The notes below the pieces were generated by a model. It searched no databases, was not told the DNA's origin, and saw only the letters and a program-made list of their open reading frames with translations. From positions 124,001 to 188,000 of the forward strand of contig JAURVB010013114.1 of NCBI GenBank assembly GCA_033002965.1: a DNA stretch of 64,000 bases, read 5' to 3'. The position numbers were made by a program, and so were the translations under genes. This document shows positions 1-12,159 of the stretch, one piece after another (the stretch's first letter is position 1; each line of letters starts with the position of its first letter). The stretch is from Piper betle. Its lineage: Eukaryota > Streptophyta > Magnoliopsida > Piperales > Piperaceae.

Positions 1-1707
1 ATTGCGCAAAGAAAAAGAGCAGAAGAATGTCAGTTGTGATAGACAGCATTCTGCAGCTAAAACTCAAGTAATACTTCGGATTCTACTCCATTGCTATAGA
101 AGAATATATTTTGTTGAATTAATCTGCTATGTGTTTCATATATGTTATAGAAGAAAATTTCTAACTATTATCTTGGTTGAATTGATTTTGCTAATTGCTT
201 ATTTCTTAATTGATACCATGTAGTAATATGTTTATGTTCATTTTCTTCTGCTTCCTGGTAAGAATATCTGAGCCCCTATTCTCTTTTTCTAACAGAGTTC
301 TAAATCACAACAATCTGAAGCCACAGCATCCTTACAAGAAGGTAAATGAGTTTATGTTTTGTATTTATCTGGTTTATGTCCAGGATTACTGTTCAGGTGC
401 AACAATAAAATTATAGAGCAGATGTTGTCATGAATTGCAATCCTGGTATACTCAACTATAAACATAAAATTCCATAGACGTGATCTCTTTTTTTCCACCT
501 GCAATGCTTTCTTTATAGATGCTGTTGGGATCATCATAGCAGATATTTTTTTAGTTTAAATCACATGACTATTTGATAAAATTTGAGGTTTTATGCTGTT
601 AATGGGTGGTTTTTCTGTTTTTGTTCCATGCAAACATGTGGGGTAAGATGGGAAAGCATATTTTGTAGTTTCATGATAGACAATCTGCAAGCATCATAAT
701 TTACCTTATCTATTGCAGTTTAGTTATTTCGTGGAGATTGATGAAATTGATGCACCGTGAGCTTGTTCATTATTTTGTGTTCATGTTTGGATATTTCCTC
801 TTTGTTTAGTAGTACTTTATGTCCATTTCAGGTCTTTGTTTAATATGGCTGCCTCCTGAAACTCTTGCCAAATTAACCTAAATAACAATCCTAGAATTTC
901 TTCTCAATTCTCAGTCCTTTGCAGTCATTAGTAAATTTGGGCATTCTTCCTCCATCTACCGTAAAATAAGTTATTATGTATCATTTGGTAGTAACAAGCA
1001 AAAGGAAGAGTTTGTTTCTTATATTGTTGTGTGTTATATGTTGAAATTTAACTGTGTAGGAGCCTGCGTTCCATATGACTTTCTGGAAATCTGGTCACTT
1101 GGATTTTTCCTTCATTGGGTGGCAGTTTGAAGTTTTTCTTACAAGGTTCCTTAATACCATGCTCAGCTGATATATAAATATCAGCTCAAAGTGAATCTAG
1201 CCATCCATTCAAGTCACATGGCGATATTTTAAACATGACAGATTGCCCTTACTAGTAAACCATCTTTGCTAACTTGATCTGACATAGGAGTATCAGCACA
1301 AGCATAGACTTGTTTTTAGTCTTCAAATACTTCTAGCTAGATTATAAGTTCTAAGCTGTAGATTTTGTCCCCTTACAGGAAATGTTGCCAGCATTCACTC
1401 TGCGAGCGAGTTGGAAGGCAAGATTAAGGCTGCATCAAGTTTGTCAAGGACGGTTATTCTGTACTTCACTGCTGTATGGTGTGGACCCTGTTGTTTTATG
1501 TCCCCTCTCTATACAAGCTTAGCTTCAAAGTACCCAAAGGTTGTTTTCTTGAAAGTTGATATAGCCGAGTCAAGGGATGGTGCTGCTAACTGGAATATCA
1601 GCAGCGTGCCGACCTTTTTCTTCCTAAAGAATGGAAAGGAGGTTGACCCAGTTGTTGGAGCTGATAAAGACGGTCTTGAGAGGAATGTTATGCACCATGC
1701 ACAATGA
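1..1707 (+). CDS. TDX: TPR-repeat thioredoxin TDX, 3' end (partial; last three exons)
   Basis: Three exons join in phase: 1-67 (cut by the window edge), 296-341 and 1379-1707, stop TGA 1705-1707. They give about 146 C-terminal residues: a charged linker (LRKEKEQKN...), a Ser/Gln-rich stretch, then a complete thioredoxin fold with the redox motif WCGPC and the cis-proline loop ISSVPTFFF. The end GKEVDPVVGADKDGLE is typical of plant TDX, a Hip-like co-chaperone with N-terminal Hip and TPR domains and a C-terminal thioredoxin that can act as disulfide reductase, holdase or foldase. Those N-terminal domains would lie left of the window. The linker and the family-specific thioredoxin ending favour TDX over a stand-alone thioredoxin h, but the TPR part is unseen, so this remains an inference. 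Confidence 0.8.
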
Positions 1708-3369
1708 CTAACTGCTTTGTTGTCTCTCTTTTGGAACTGCGTTTTTGCCTCATAAGTTATATCCGCCGATCTGTACAACCAAACACAATATAAGGCGTTG
1801 CCTTGTTTGTATAATCTATGTACTTTGCTTGACTCTGTTTTATGGAAGTGTGTATTATTCGTCCGGAAAGGCGTTATCATATGGTTATAACTCGTTTCTG
1901 GTTGAGAACACACTTCACATCTTGAATAGCCTGCTTGCAAAGTTTTCCTGAGTGATTTGTGAAACAGTATGTATGCTGATATCTTACCAAAACTTTGCAA
2001 GTGATGCTTAATTTACACATGCCTACAGGCGTCAGTCGCCAATTTTTTCTCTCCGCAGACCAAGTAAACGACTGGGTTTGTTATTTTTCTTCTTGGTTGT
2101 TTTCTTGTCAGATTTCACCACTCGGTATTTTTATTTCACCACACTGACAACTGTAGTCTCTGGATTCTTTAAATTTAGTGAAGAACTTGCTCTAGCTATA
2201 AAACTCGATGCATCCACTAAGCTGCGATGATTTAGTTTTGAGCACTAAATTTCAACGACGACGCGGAATGTTTCAGTGGCCGCGTCTCCCATACCATGAA
2301 ATCGAGCAGATTCATTGTAGTCTAGCTAGGCCATTTTCAGGAATGGTGATTTTTCTTCGGTAACTTTGGCTTCTTTTTTCCCTACGATTTGTTTGCTTGG
2401 GATAAAAATAATATAAGTGACATAAAAATTTAAAATAATTAATTTTTGAAAAATAATTATAATTAATATATTTTATATGAAAATACTTTTACACTTACTA
2501 TATAAAGTACAAATAAAATATTATTATATTTAAAAAAGTGCATAAAATGACTATGATTACTTCAAAAATAGGTTACCTACATGACCTCTTACGTGCAACC
2601 AATGTTTTTTCTTTTCTTAGTTATTGAGATAAAAAACTTTTTCTTATTTACAAAAAGAAGTATTTAGTTATAATCATTATTATTTTAAACATAATACGTA
2701 TTAAATATATACTTATTATTTTATAAAATATATATTATGTTTAATAAAATTGACCAATTTAAAATTCTCATGTCATATTTATATAACCAAACACAGAAAA
2801 AACCTCTGTGCCAATGATTTATAAAACATAAAAAAATGGATTATCTCCTTAGTAATCTAATGAATCCTAACATCAGATAAACCTACATCCGTTAACGACG
2901 GGAGGCAACTTCGGGCATGTTTGTCAAGGTGAAAACAGAAGCATAACGCGCCTCACCGGATTACGCTGATGACCATCGAATTTCCAAAGCTTTAATACAC
3001 GTAAATGTAGTTACGGGAAAATATTATTTAAGTATTTCAAAATGGCTAGATTTCCATAAAACCCGACTCCCAGCCCTGTCATATGGTACCATGAAGCTGA
3101 CAAGCACGCCGAACCTATCAGATCAACAAGGAGCCAAACCATCTCCAGACCAAGAATAACTTGGAACTATACACGTCCCTCGAAGATACCAGTACCCTAG
3201 CAAATTCATGCTATGTATTTTTCGACAAATGCAACTAAAAGTTTTTTTAAAGTTTGATGCAATCACTACAAACGATGCATACACGAGGCGTCCACAAAAA
3301 GGTAACTGCGGCAAGAGTAACACCCTGCCTTGGAACAAAAAATAACAAACGCGACAAAACTTAGGAAAA
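1708..3369. other. 3' UTR of TDX and AT-rich spacer
   Basis: About 300 bases after the TDX stop are probably 3' UTR. From about 2400 to 2870 the DNA is very AT-rich with long A and T runs. The L19 3' UTR probably begins around 3370-3485 on the other strand. I see no gene here. Confidence 0.5.
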
Positions 3370-3485
3370 AATAGTCTTTGACATTTGCATACTAAATATG
3401 AACGTCAACTTTGCAACACTGGTTAACCAAACCGATTTTGTTGTTACCACGACCACCAATAGTGTATGGAGTGCTCTCGATCATT

Positions 3486-5106
<1,621 letters not shown>

Positions 5107-5141
5107 GGCAAAGAAATGGAGACGGCGGAGGGCAGGGCGAG

Positions 5142-5150
5142 TTAGGGTTT
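5142..5150 (-). promoter_or_regulatory. telo-box (AAACCCTAA) at the RPL19 leader/promoter
   Basis: The minus strand reads AAACCCTAA at 5150-5142, about 40 bases upstream of the leader-exon donor. Telo-boxes near the transcription start are a known mark of plant ribosomal protein and other translation genes and usually act with site II elements, which are also present upstream. Confidence 0.7.
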
Positions 5151-5239
5151 ACGAGGGATGAAGATAAAGGGAAGGGATGGGGGACTTCAATTACCAAAAT
5201 ACCCTTTTAATGTCGTAAGTCGTAACCCGTTAACGTGAC

Positions 5240-5288
5240 TGGGCCGCCGGCCCGTCTATCTAAGCCTGAAAAAAGATATAAAAGCCCA
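5240..5288. promoter_or_regulatory. two site II (TGGGCC/T) motifs in the RPL19-FKBP divergent promoter
   Basis: TGGGCC lies at 5240-5245 on the plus strand and TGGGCT at 5288-5283 on the minus strand. Site II elements bind TCP factors and pair with telo-boxes in ribosomal protein promoters. They lie 90-140 bases upstream of the telo-box. The spacer of 5200-5695 must also carry the promoter of the divergent FKBP gene. Confidence 0.55.
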
Positions 5289-5695
5289 CACGGGTGGTGG
5301 ATCCATGAACACCATCACGCTATAATTTTGTATTTATGATGATGAAGTTCAAACATCACTTTATTATAAAGTAAACCCGAAGAAATTTATTTATTTTATT
5401 TTCCTTTTAAATGCACATTGTTTTGCTCAGTATTCCTCCCCATTAAATTCAAACTCGCATAGTTTTGAGCTAAAATTCCTCATCGTGGCATATCAAAATT
5501 AGTCGAGTGTACCATGGAATAAAATAAATTAGTCAGAGTTTGGTTTGAAAAATTAAAAAATAAACAATCGAGTTTAGAAATGATTTTAATTTTTAATTGT
5601 ATTTGCATTGAGAAATCCAGGAAAAATTGTAATGAGGATAATAATGAGGATAAGAAGAAGCAATTTGGTTGGGTGGACAGGCACGGGTGGTGGAC

Positions 5696-6610
5696 ATGGC
5701 GGCCATCTTGGGCACTCCCTCCCTCCTCGCCCATCCACTCTCCAAGCTCCATCTCTCCGCTTCCTCTTCTTCCTCCTCTCCGACGCCGCCAACGCCAACG
5801 CCACCGCCGTCGCAGACCCAGTCCATGCAACCTCCCCCGAAAATTACACCCAAGCCTGCCACTCTCGGTAACGCCCAGGTCACGCCCAAACCCAAACCCG
5901 CCACCACCGACTGGATCGCCTCCACCCTCACCCGACGCTTCAGCCTCGGCGCCGGCCTCGCCTGGGCCGGCTTCCTCGCCGCCGGCGTCGTCTCCGAGCA
6001 GATCAAGACCCGCCTCGAAGTCTTCCAACAACAGTCCAACACCCAGTATCTTTGTCTCCGCTTCCCTTTCTCCCCTCCATGCAAACCATGCCCGGCTATG
6101 TAATGTTTATCTTCTTGCTTGCAGAGACGTAGAAGAAGCGGTAGAAACGGTCTTGCCGAATGGCATCCGGTAACTCTTCTTCCTCCTCCGATTCTACCTC
6201 CATCTCCACTCAGAAAAAGTAGAGCTAACACAGCTTGAATAATTTCGTTGGAATAGTTACAGTGAGTTAAGAGTAGGGGAGGGGCGGCGCCGACGACAGG
6301 GGACCTGGTCGTGATAGACCTCATGGGGCAAGTAATGGAGACTGGGGAGGTGTTTGTCGACACCTTCGCCGGCGACGCGAAGCCATTGGCGTTGGTGATG
6401 GGGTCGAGACCATACACCAAGGGGATGTGCGAAGGAGTGGAGTACGTACTGAGAAGTATGAAGGCGGGTGGGAAGAGGAAGGTGGTCGTCCCTCCCAGCT
6501 TGGGGTTCGGTGACAATGGAGCCGATCTTGGCTCCGGCGTCCAGATACCTCCCTCGGCAACACTCGAGTTCGTCGTTCAAGTCGACAAAGTTTCCATTGC
6601 ACCTGCTTAG
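5696..6610 (+). CDS. FKBP17-2: chloroplast FKBP-type peptidyl-prolyl isomerase, FKBP17-2-like; single-base frameshift in exon 3
   Basis: Exons are 5696-6045, 6125-6169 and 6257-6610. The start MAAILGTPSLLAHPLSKLHL opens a Ser/Pro-rich plastid transit peptide. Then come the family signature DWIASTLTRRF and a hydrophobic segment LGAGLAWAGFLAAGVVSEQI. Exon 2 reads DVEEAVETVLPNGIR. Exon 3 starts YSELRVG, as in relatives, then must shift by one base inside the G run at 6276-6284 to enter the long frame DLVVIDLMGQVMETGEVFVD ... MKAGGKRKVVVPPSLGFGD ... KVSIAPA, stop 6608-6610. The break corresponds to one missing base; with it the length would be about 249 aa, as expected. Using a later acceptor (exon from 6274) would keep the frame but lose the conserved YSELRVG. 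FKBPs catalyse prolyl isomerisation; the plastid FKBP17 group has no well-defined substrate. Its promoter is shared with the divergent RPL19. Confidence 0.85.
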
Positions 6611-7376
6611 ATTGACAGTTTGATGTTCTGTCTTTTCACGTACTGTAGACGTGTATCGTTCATGTGTTGGTCGTCTACCCCTTTCAAGATGTGAAGATCA
6701 TGGAAGGCGCAAACTCTCGACATTTTCATATTTCAATGTAGCAGATTGATCTCGATCATCGTCCATTCGTGATTTCATATAGCAAGGCGTTGATGATACA
6801 TCTTTCGAATAGTTATATGAATGTACAATGCATGAGGGATTCATTGTCTTGGCTAATCACACAGGATTTCATTCGTTCGTCTTCACCTTTGACGAGAGAG
6901 AAACTACGGCCTCCGACCAATTTGGAGGTCTGGCTCGAGCGCAGTTTGTCCACTTCTCCAAGCAGATTCACCGGTACAAGCTGTCAATTATGCCAAAACT
7001 CATGTTCAATATGCATTTGTGTTTCAACTTCTTATCCACTTGCGGAGTTTGCAGTAGTATTCTTCCTTCGTATCGATATTCTAGGTGGACAAAATAAAAT
7101 ACCTCAAGATCTTGGTGTCAATTGTGTTAACACCTGCCAATTTAACATTTGGACGTAATTAACTCCCACTAGAAATGAGTTTTGATTAAATTGAGTTCAA
7201 AGTCCAACCGGACATGTCCAAAATGACGAATCTAAGGTCCAGATGTTTCTCCTCTTCGCTTTCTCTCTCTTCTTCCATCCACCGACTGATTCTGTAAAAG
7301 AGTAAGGAGATGTCAGATGTTTCTTGGTAAGGAGCAGTAGTTTGTAAGCCTAGCATGGATACAGGTGTCTACAGAT
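6611..7376. other. FKBP 3' flank, no gene recognised
   Basis: Probable 3' UTR to about 6800. An open stretch at 6828-7097 encodes nothing I recognise, and no splice-consistent gene model appears. Confidence 0.4.
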
Positions 7377-9626
7377 ATGTAGTCCATGTCTTTCAGTGAG
7401 ATTCGTGGTGTTGGCAAAGTTGATGGGAGCTTCAATGGCGAGTATGAGGAATCCTGGGTTCCTTCTAGCTTCCTTGTAGTGATCAACATTTCGGTAAATG
7501 TCGGTTCCAGGAAGATTGCCCAGAACTAACGTCTTGGGTCTAGTGGTTTGGAGGATGATTTTCAGTATGGATACTCCAACCTACAGGAAATTCCATTTCT
7601 CATTCTTAGCTTAGAAATCTTTGACATGACAGACGACAGTATAAATCAGAGTTCAACTAAATGTGAAGATCATACAACTATTGCAAGGCCTTGTTGAATA
7701 GAGATGAAAAGGACTCCTAAGAAGGCGCAAATGCAGACGATGAAGTCGAATTTATCGATTTTCCATATGAGATAGGCTGCCGGAATGTCTATTAGGCCAA
7801 CCACTGCTGTGATTATAATGGCACCAAGAACAACATTGGGAGTGTAGAGGAAGAAAACAATGAAAACAATCCAAGGCCACGCTGATGCCGTCCTTCAATC
7901 AAAGAGTTGGATTCTCCTACTCACCATGCTGATGCCGTGCTTCAGAGCCTTGAATGCTGTAAATCTTAAATCAGTAATTTTTTCATGTTTACTATGTGTA
8001 ATAGCTATAGATCAAAATATCCACTTCACAAATATTCGATTGTTTTACAGAAAAAGAAAATTATGAAGCAACTATTCATTCTTTCACAGGATACACTTTT
8101 GGAACACAAGTGACTAGCGACGTCTTTGTCTGCTTGTTCCAGGGCCAAAAGAATTCATTAATCAAATGTTAATCCAAGGTGCTTTATACGTAGGATTTAA
8201 TAAAAAAGTAGAGGGAGGGGAGATATGGAGGCCTACTATGTGCTTGGCCACCAGAAGGAACACCAAAAAGCAAAAGCCCATGAGGATTGCTTGCCATGAC
8301 CACTCCGTTAAACAGAACAACTACAACGACTCATGTCGTCAAGGGGAGTTAAGATTCGTTAAAGAAAGAAAGATATGTATTGAAAGCAAAAGAATTATTT
8401 GAGGTGACGTTTTCATCTCGGACTTAAACAGTGATGTTGCTGCCTTGTAGGTAGATGAGGACAGAGATTTTTGGACCATGAACTATGAAATATGTCCCCA
8501 TGAAGACATTATCTAGGCCTCGACAGTCTATGTATGTTAGCAATTATTTTCAGATGCTAAGTATTGAGTATTGGAATCAGATATAAGATGATCAAACCTC
8601 GTCTGTTCGGTGGAAGAAGGAGCTCATAATAAGGACCATGCCCATCTGTTTGGTGAAATGAACGATACCCAAGAGGCTCTTTAGCTGCTGTAGTGAGACT
8701 ACGATTGCAGCCCCCGCCATGAATCCTATTAGTGATGCCTTGGAAAGAAAGTCTATCAGAAAACCCAGCCTGCAATTTTACGGCAAGAAAGTACAAAGTG
8801 AGCAATAAAAATTACCTTTTTTTATAAGTATCAACATAATCTACTGATCCCTTGATTACCTAAGTATTCCGAGTGAGGCTTGGAACAACCCGGCGAAGAA
8901 GGTTGAAGTGAAAGCTAGCTGGAGGAACAGAGCCGGTTGCTGTGCAGGGGACACTTCCTCATAGCATGCCACCAAGTAGAAGTGAAGCAATGGAGACAGG
9001 GCGGACACTTCCTCACTTAGCATGCCACCAAGTAGAAGTGAAGCAATGGAGACAGGGCCTACCGCAAGATCCCTCGAGCTTCCAAGAACCGCATATACAA
9101 GAGGTGGGACAAAGCTCGAGTCTGGTCAGGTTCTATTAAACATAATCAAATTAAAGAAGTAAATCCAACGTGCTCATTTTTTGAATGCACGTAAACAGAC
9201 ATTGATCAAGACTGGCATAAGCCAAGCCCGAATGATTAAAGAAACACTTACAATTTGCAAGCTTGGCGTAGCTTATGCCCTACAAACATGAAACATGACG
9301 ATGTTGTATCAGAGTTGATCAAGGAGGAAAGCTAAGTGCAGAGTTATGATAGCAGCTAGCAAGGCTTTTCTTGGTTGCCCACCTGAGGAATGACCAAACT
9401 GGTAATAGTGAGGCTGGAAACAAGATCCGACTTGAACAGCTTTAGATTGTAACAAGGCAGCCAAGAGATATTGTGCAGCCAGAGCGAACCTCTTCCTAGG
9501 GGACTGTACTCCCTTGAACTGGCGCAATGGGTCGTCCGGGAAGAAGATCTCCTTAATCTTGCTCTTGAACTTGGCAAAGGTTGCCTTCTCCGGTGGCAAG
9601 GCCACCTTCTGCACCTCCATGGCCAC
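7377..9626 (-). pseudogene. SULTR3-type sulfate transporter pseudogene
   Basis: Minus-strand exon remnants are in the correct order. About 9620-9383: EKATFAKFKSKIKEIFFPDD, then after a frame change LKLFKSDLVSSLTITSLVIP. About 9119-8860: SSFVPPLVYAVLGSSRDLAV and LFLQLAFTSTFFAGLFQASL. An intact exon at 8769-8598: LGFLIDFLSKASLIGFMAGA to MSSFFHRTDE. About 8310-8240: WSWQAILMGFCFLVFLLVAK. About 7950: KALKHGIS. About 7860-7690: YTPNVVLGAIIITAVVGLID. About 7585-7390: LVLGNLPGTDIYRNVDHYKE. These match the sulfate-transporter membrane domain and the start of the STAS region of the plant SULTR3 subgroup. The exon carrying the GISYAKLANL-type motif, several middle exons and most of the STAS domain are missing, exon 1 is deleted and out of frame, and exon 2 has an internal tandem duplication. 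Introns are retained, so this is a decayed gene and not a retrocopy. Confidence 0.88.
8949..9058. repeat. 54/56-bp tandem duplication inside SULTR3 pseudogene exon 2
   Basis: Two adjacent copies (8949-9002 and 9003-9058) differ only where one has CCTCATAGC and the other CCTCACTTAGC. On the minus strand this repeats the GPVSIASLLLGGMLSEE coding segment and shifts the frame, so it is one of the disabling lesions. Confidence 0.85.
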
Positions 9627-10668
9627 AACCTCTATGCTCTCCGGATTGGATGCGACACTTGCCGTGGAAAGAAACCAAAATGTGTGCGACTCAAATGGTG
9701 GCTAGTCTTCACTCACCCCTTAGCTCTTTATGTTATAGTAGTAGCACCTGCTTTATGATATAGTACTTGAGCCACCACTTCATCGATGAATCAAACTCCC
9801 TCACAAAAACAAACATAATTAGGACATGCTAAAGTTGGAAGTGATATAGGACATGCTAAGAAGTGATATGTGTTGGGATTAACCAAATAAATTAAATATA
9901 AATTTTTTATTTCAACACGATAAAGATGAGAAGAATTAAACAAATAGAACGAGAAAACAAGACAATTTTACGTAGAAATTCTAAATTTGGAGGAATATTA
10001 TAAGGCAAACGGCTAAATCAAATTTATTATATCACAATTTTAATACGGAATAGATCTACAGGAAAATAAATTCTTTAATACTAATGTATTGTATTTTTTA
10101 CAAAATTAATATAAAGTTGTAGATGATAATAAAGGAAGAATATTACAGATTAAAAACTTGATCAAAATTACCGTCGACGATTACAAGTCAATCTCTATAA
10201 AATATTCACTTTTCTTCAATTTATATATATTTTTTTTACAGCAGCAATTTTTTTCCAAAACTTAAAATCCAAAAAACCAAAAAGAAAAATGTTATAGGTT
10301 ACTTTTATTCCTTTCAAATAATTAAATTTGAAAATTTTTAATTTTTATTTAAAATAAAATTATAAATTCATGTATTTAATGAGAAGGGACAACCCATCGA
10401 TATGCACCGTGGGAATTTTACAGGGGACCCCTTACCCCTTCTGGGGTCATGCAGGGCAGATATTGAGCCCAGCCCAAGGCACTGTCGTCAATATTATCTT
10501 CATCGCTCGGAACTTCTCACTCTTGATGGCTACCTAACCCTTTGGCCTTTTTTGATATTCATCTTGTGGCAAATCTGCGGTGACCAAATGCGGCGCACGC
10601 TGGTAAATAAGAGATACGAGTTAGGTGGTACAAATTTATTCAACCGCCTTGCACTACTATTTGCATTT
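9627..10668. other. AT-rich spacer, no gene recognised
   Basis: Mostly AT-rich from 9880 to 10380. An open stretch of 95 codons at 10402-10689 runs into the hAT-like element and has no recognisable domain. Confidence 0.4.
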
Positions 10669-10676
10669 ATTGTATT

Positions 10677-11598
10677 CATGGTTGCATAAATTAGAATCGG
10701 AATCGGAATCGGAATCGGAATCGGTTTTCCATGGAATCGGAATCGAATCGGAATCGGTCTGAATCAGCAAGAATCGGTTCAGTTGAATCGGTCCAAATTA
10801 ATTTAATCGGTCATATATAATAATTGACAATTTACAATATAAATATATTAAAATTGGGTATTGATGTTATTTTTATATTATTCATGTATTATAGTTTATG
10901 ATATTTTTTAAATATTTTTTAAGATTTTTTAAAATTATTTAGAATTAATTATTATTTTGACTCGGGTTAGACTCGAGTCAACTTTTAATTACGAGAATGC
11001 CACCCTCCCTCTCTCCCCCGCCGCCGCCGGCGCCGGTCGGCGGCGAGCCTCGCGGCGGCGATGTCGGCAGCCCGGTCGGACGAACCGTCGGCCGGCGGAA
11101 TCGCGGCGGAAGCGTCGGACGGCGGAAGGTGAGTTCGGAACGGGCGCAGCGTCGGACGGCGGTGGGGTGGTCGGAAGGTCGGGCGGAGCGTCGGGCGGCC
11201 GAATCGCGGCGGAATCGCGGCGGAATCGCGGCGGAATCGGGCGGAATCGCGGCGGAATCGGGCGGAAGCGCGGCGGAGGGCAGCGGAGCGAACGCGGCGA
11301 CGGAATCGGGGGAGAGGGTTTGATTTAAGTTTTTAAATCCAAATTACCATTTTGCCCATGCTTAAATAATTTAATAAAAATTATACCTAGGGTATTTTGG
11401 TAATTTCCTAAAAAAACCGATTCCGATTTAAATCGGCCGATTCCGATTCCGATTTAAATCGGTCGGAATCGGTCGAAACGGGCCGATTCACGACCCGATT
11501 TGGGGCCGACCGAGTCGGCCCGAAATCGGATCGGCGCTACGCCGATCCGATTTAAATCGGTCAATTCCGCACGGAATCGGCCGATTTTTTCAACTATG
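10677..11598. mobile_element. non-autonomous hAT-like element, copy 1 (922 bp)
   Basis: The element is flanked by a perfect 8-bp direct repeat ATTGTATT (10669-10676 and 11599-11606), the size hAT transposases generate. The left end CATGGTTGCA and the right end read inward, CATAGTTGAA, are imperfect terminal inverted repeats. Subterminal DNA is packed with GAATCG/CGATTC hexamers in inverted orientation at the two ends (10690-10790 and 11410-11590), as expected of transposase binding sites. The interior has an AT-rich left half, an ATG at 10997 opening a GC-rich Pro/Arg/Gly/Ala-coding stretch (10997-11323), then a conserved segment containing TATACCTAGGGTATTTTGG. No transposase is present. Copy 2 lies at 37466-38288. 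Confidence 0.88.
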
Positions 11599-11606
11599 AT
11601 TGTATT

Positions 11607-12089
11607 GTTTATAGAGATGAGAACGAGGGAGCCATTAAAGAGGTTAGTTCCGAGCTTCGACAAGCGTGCCATGGCTATAAACCATGCCTTCTTATCACAC
11701 CAATTATTCCGGTGATTATTCCGGCGACTTTTCCATCACTGGTTGGGAAGTGTCATACAACTGTCATGCATGCTATGCGCATGACAGGCTCGGATCAACA
11801 TGTTAGAACACATACATCACGTCTGTGTTTCATTGGCAAACGGTTTAGGTCCGATACCAACTGGTGTATAAATTGTGGTGTTAGAGACAACAAAGGGAAG
11901 AATTCAGTTAAATAAGCAGAAAATTGCGGAAAAAACTACAATTCAATATTATTTATTTGCGATTTTTAAATTGTAGATGAAAATCATGCATGGAAAATTA
12001 ACAGTAGTAAAAAAGTCGGCTGATTTTACTGCTCAATAGGTTGAGTTTTGGCATTACTTTTGGTATGTTTTCTTAAAATCAATAATTTG
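11607..12089. other. spacer right of hAT copy 1
   Basis: Short open stretches such as 11712-11915 have no recognisable product. Nothing supported. Confidence 0.35.
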
Positions 12090-12090
12090 G

Positions 12091-12158
<68 letters not shown>

Positions 12159-12159
12159 G
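12090..12159. repeat. compound microsatellite (TTA)n-(TA)n-(GA)n
   Basis: Uninterrupted TTA repeats (about 12090-12118) pass into TA repeats (to 12135) and then GA repeats (to 12159). Confidence 0.95.

Noticed and set aside
5593..6516. 307-codon open frame antisense to the FKBP gene
   Set aside because: It is the GC-rich shadow of exons 1 and 3 and crosses the introns; no homology is recognised.
10997..11323. 108-codon Pro/Gly/Arg-rich ORF in hAT copy 1 as a stand-alone gene
   Set aside because: Low complexity, overlapped by another open frame, and inside a mobile element; described with the element instead.
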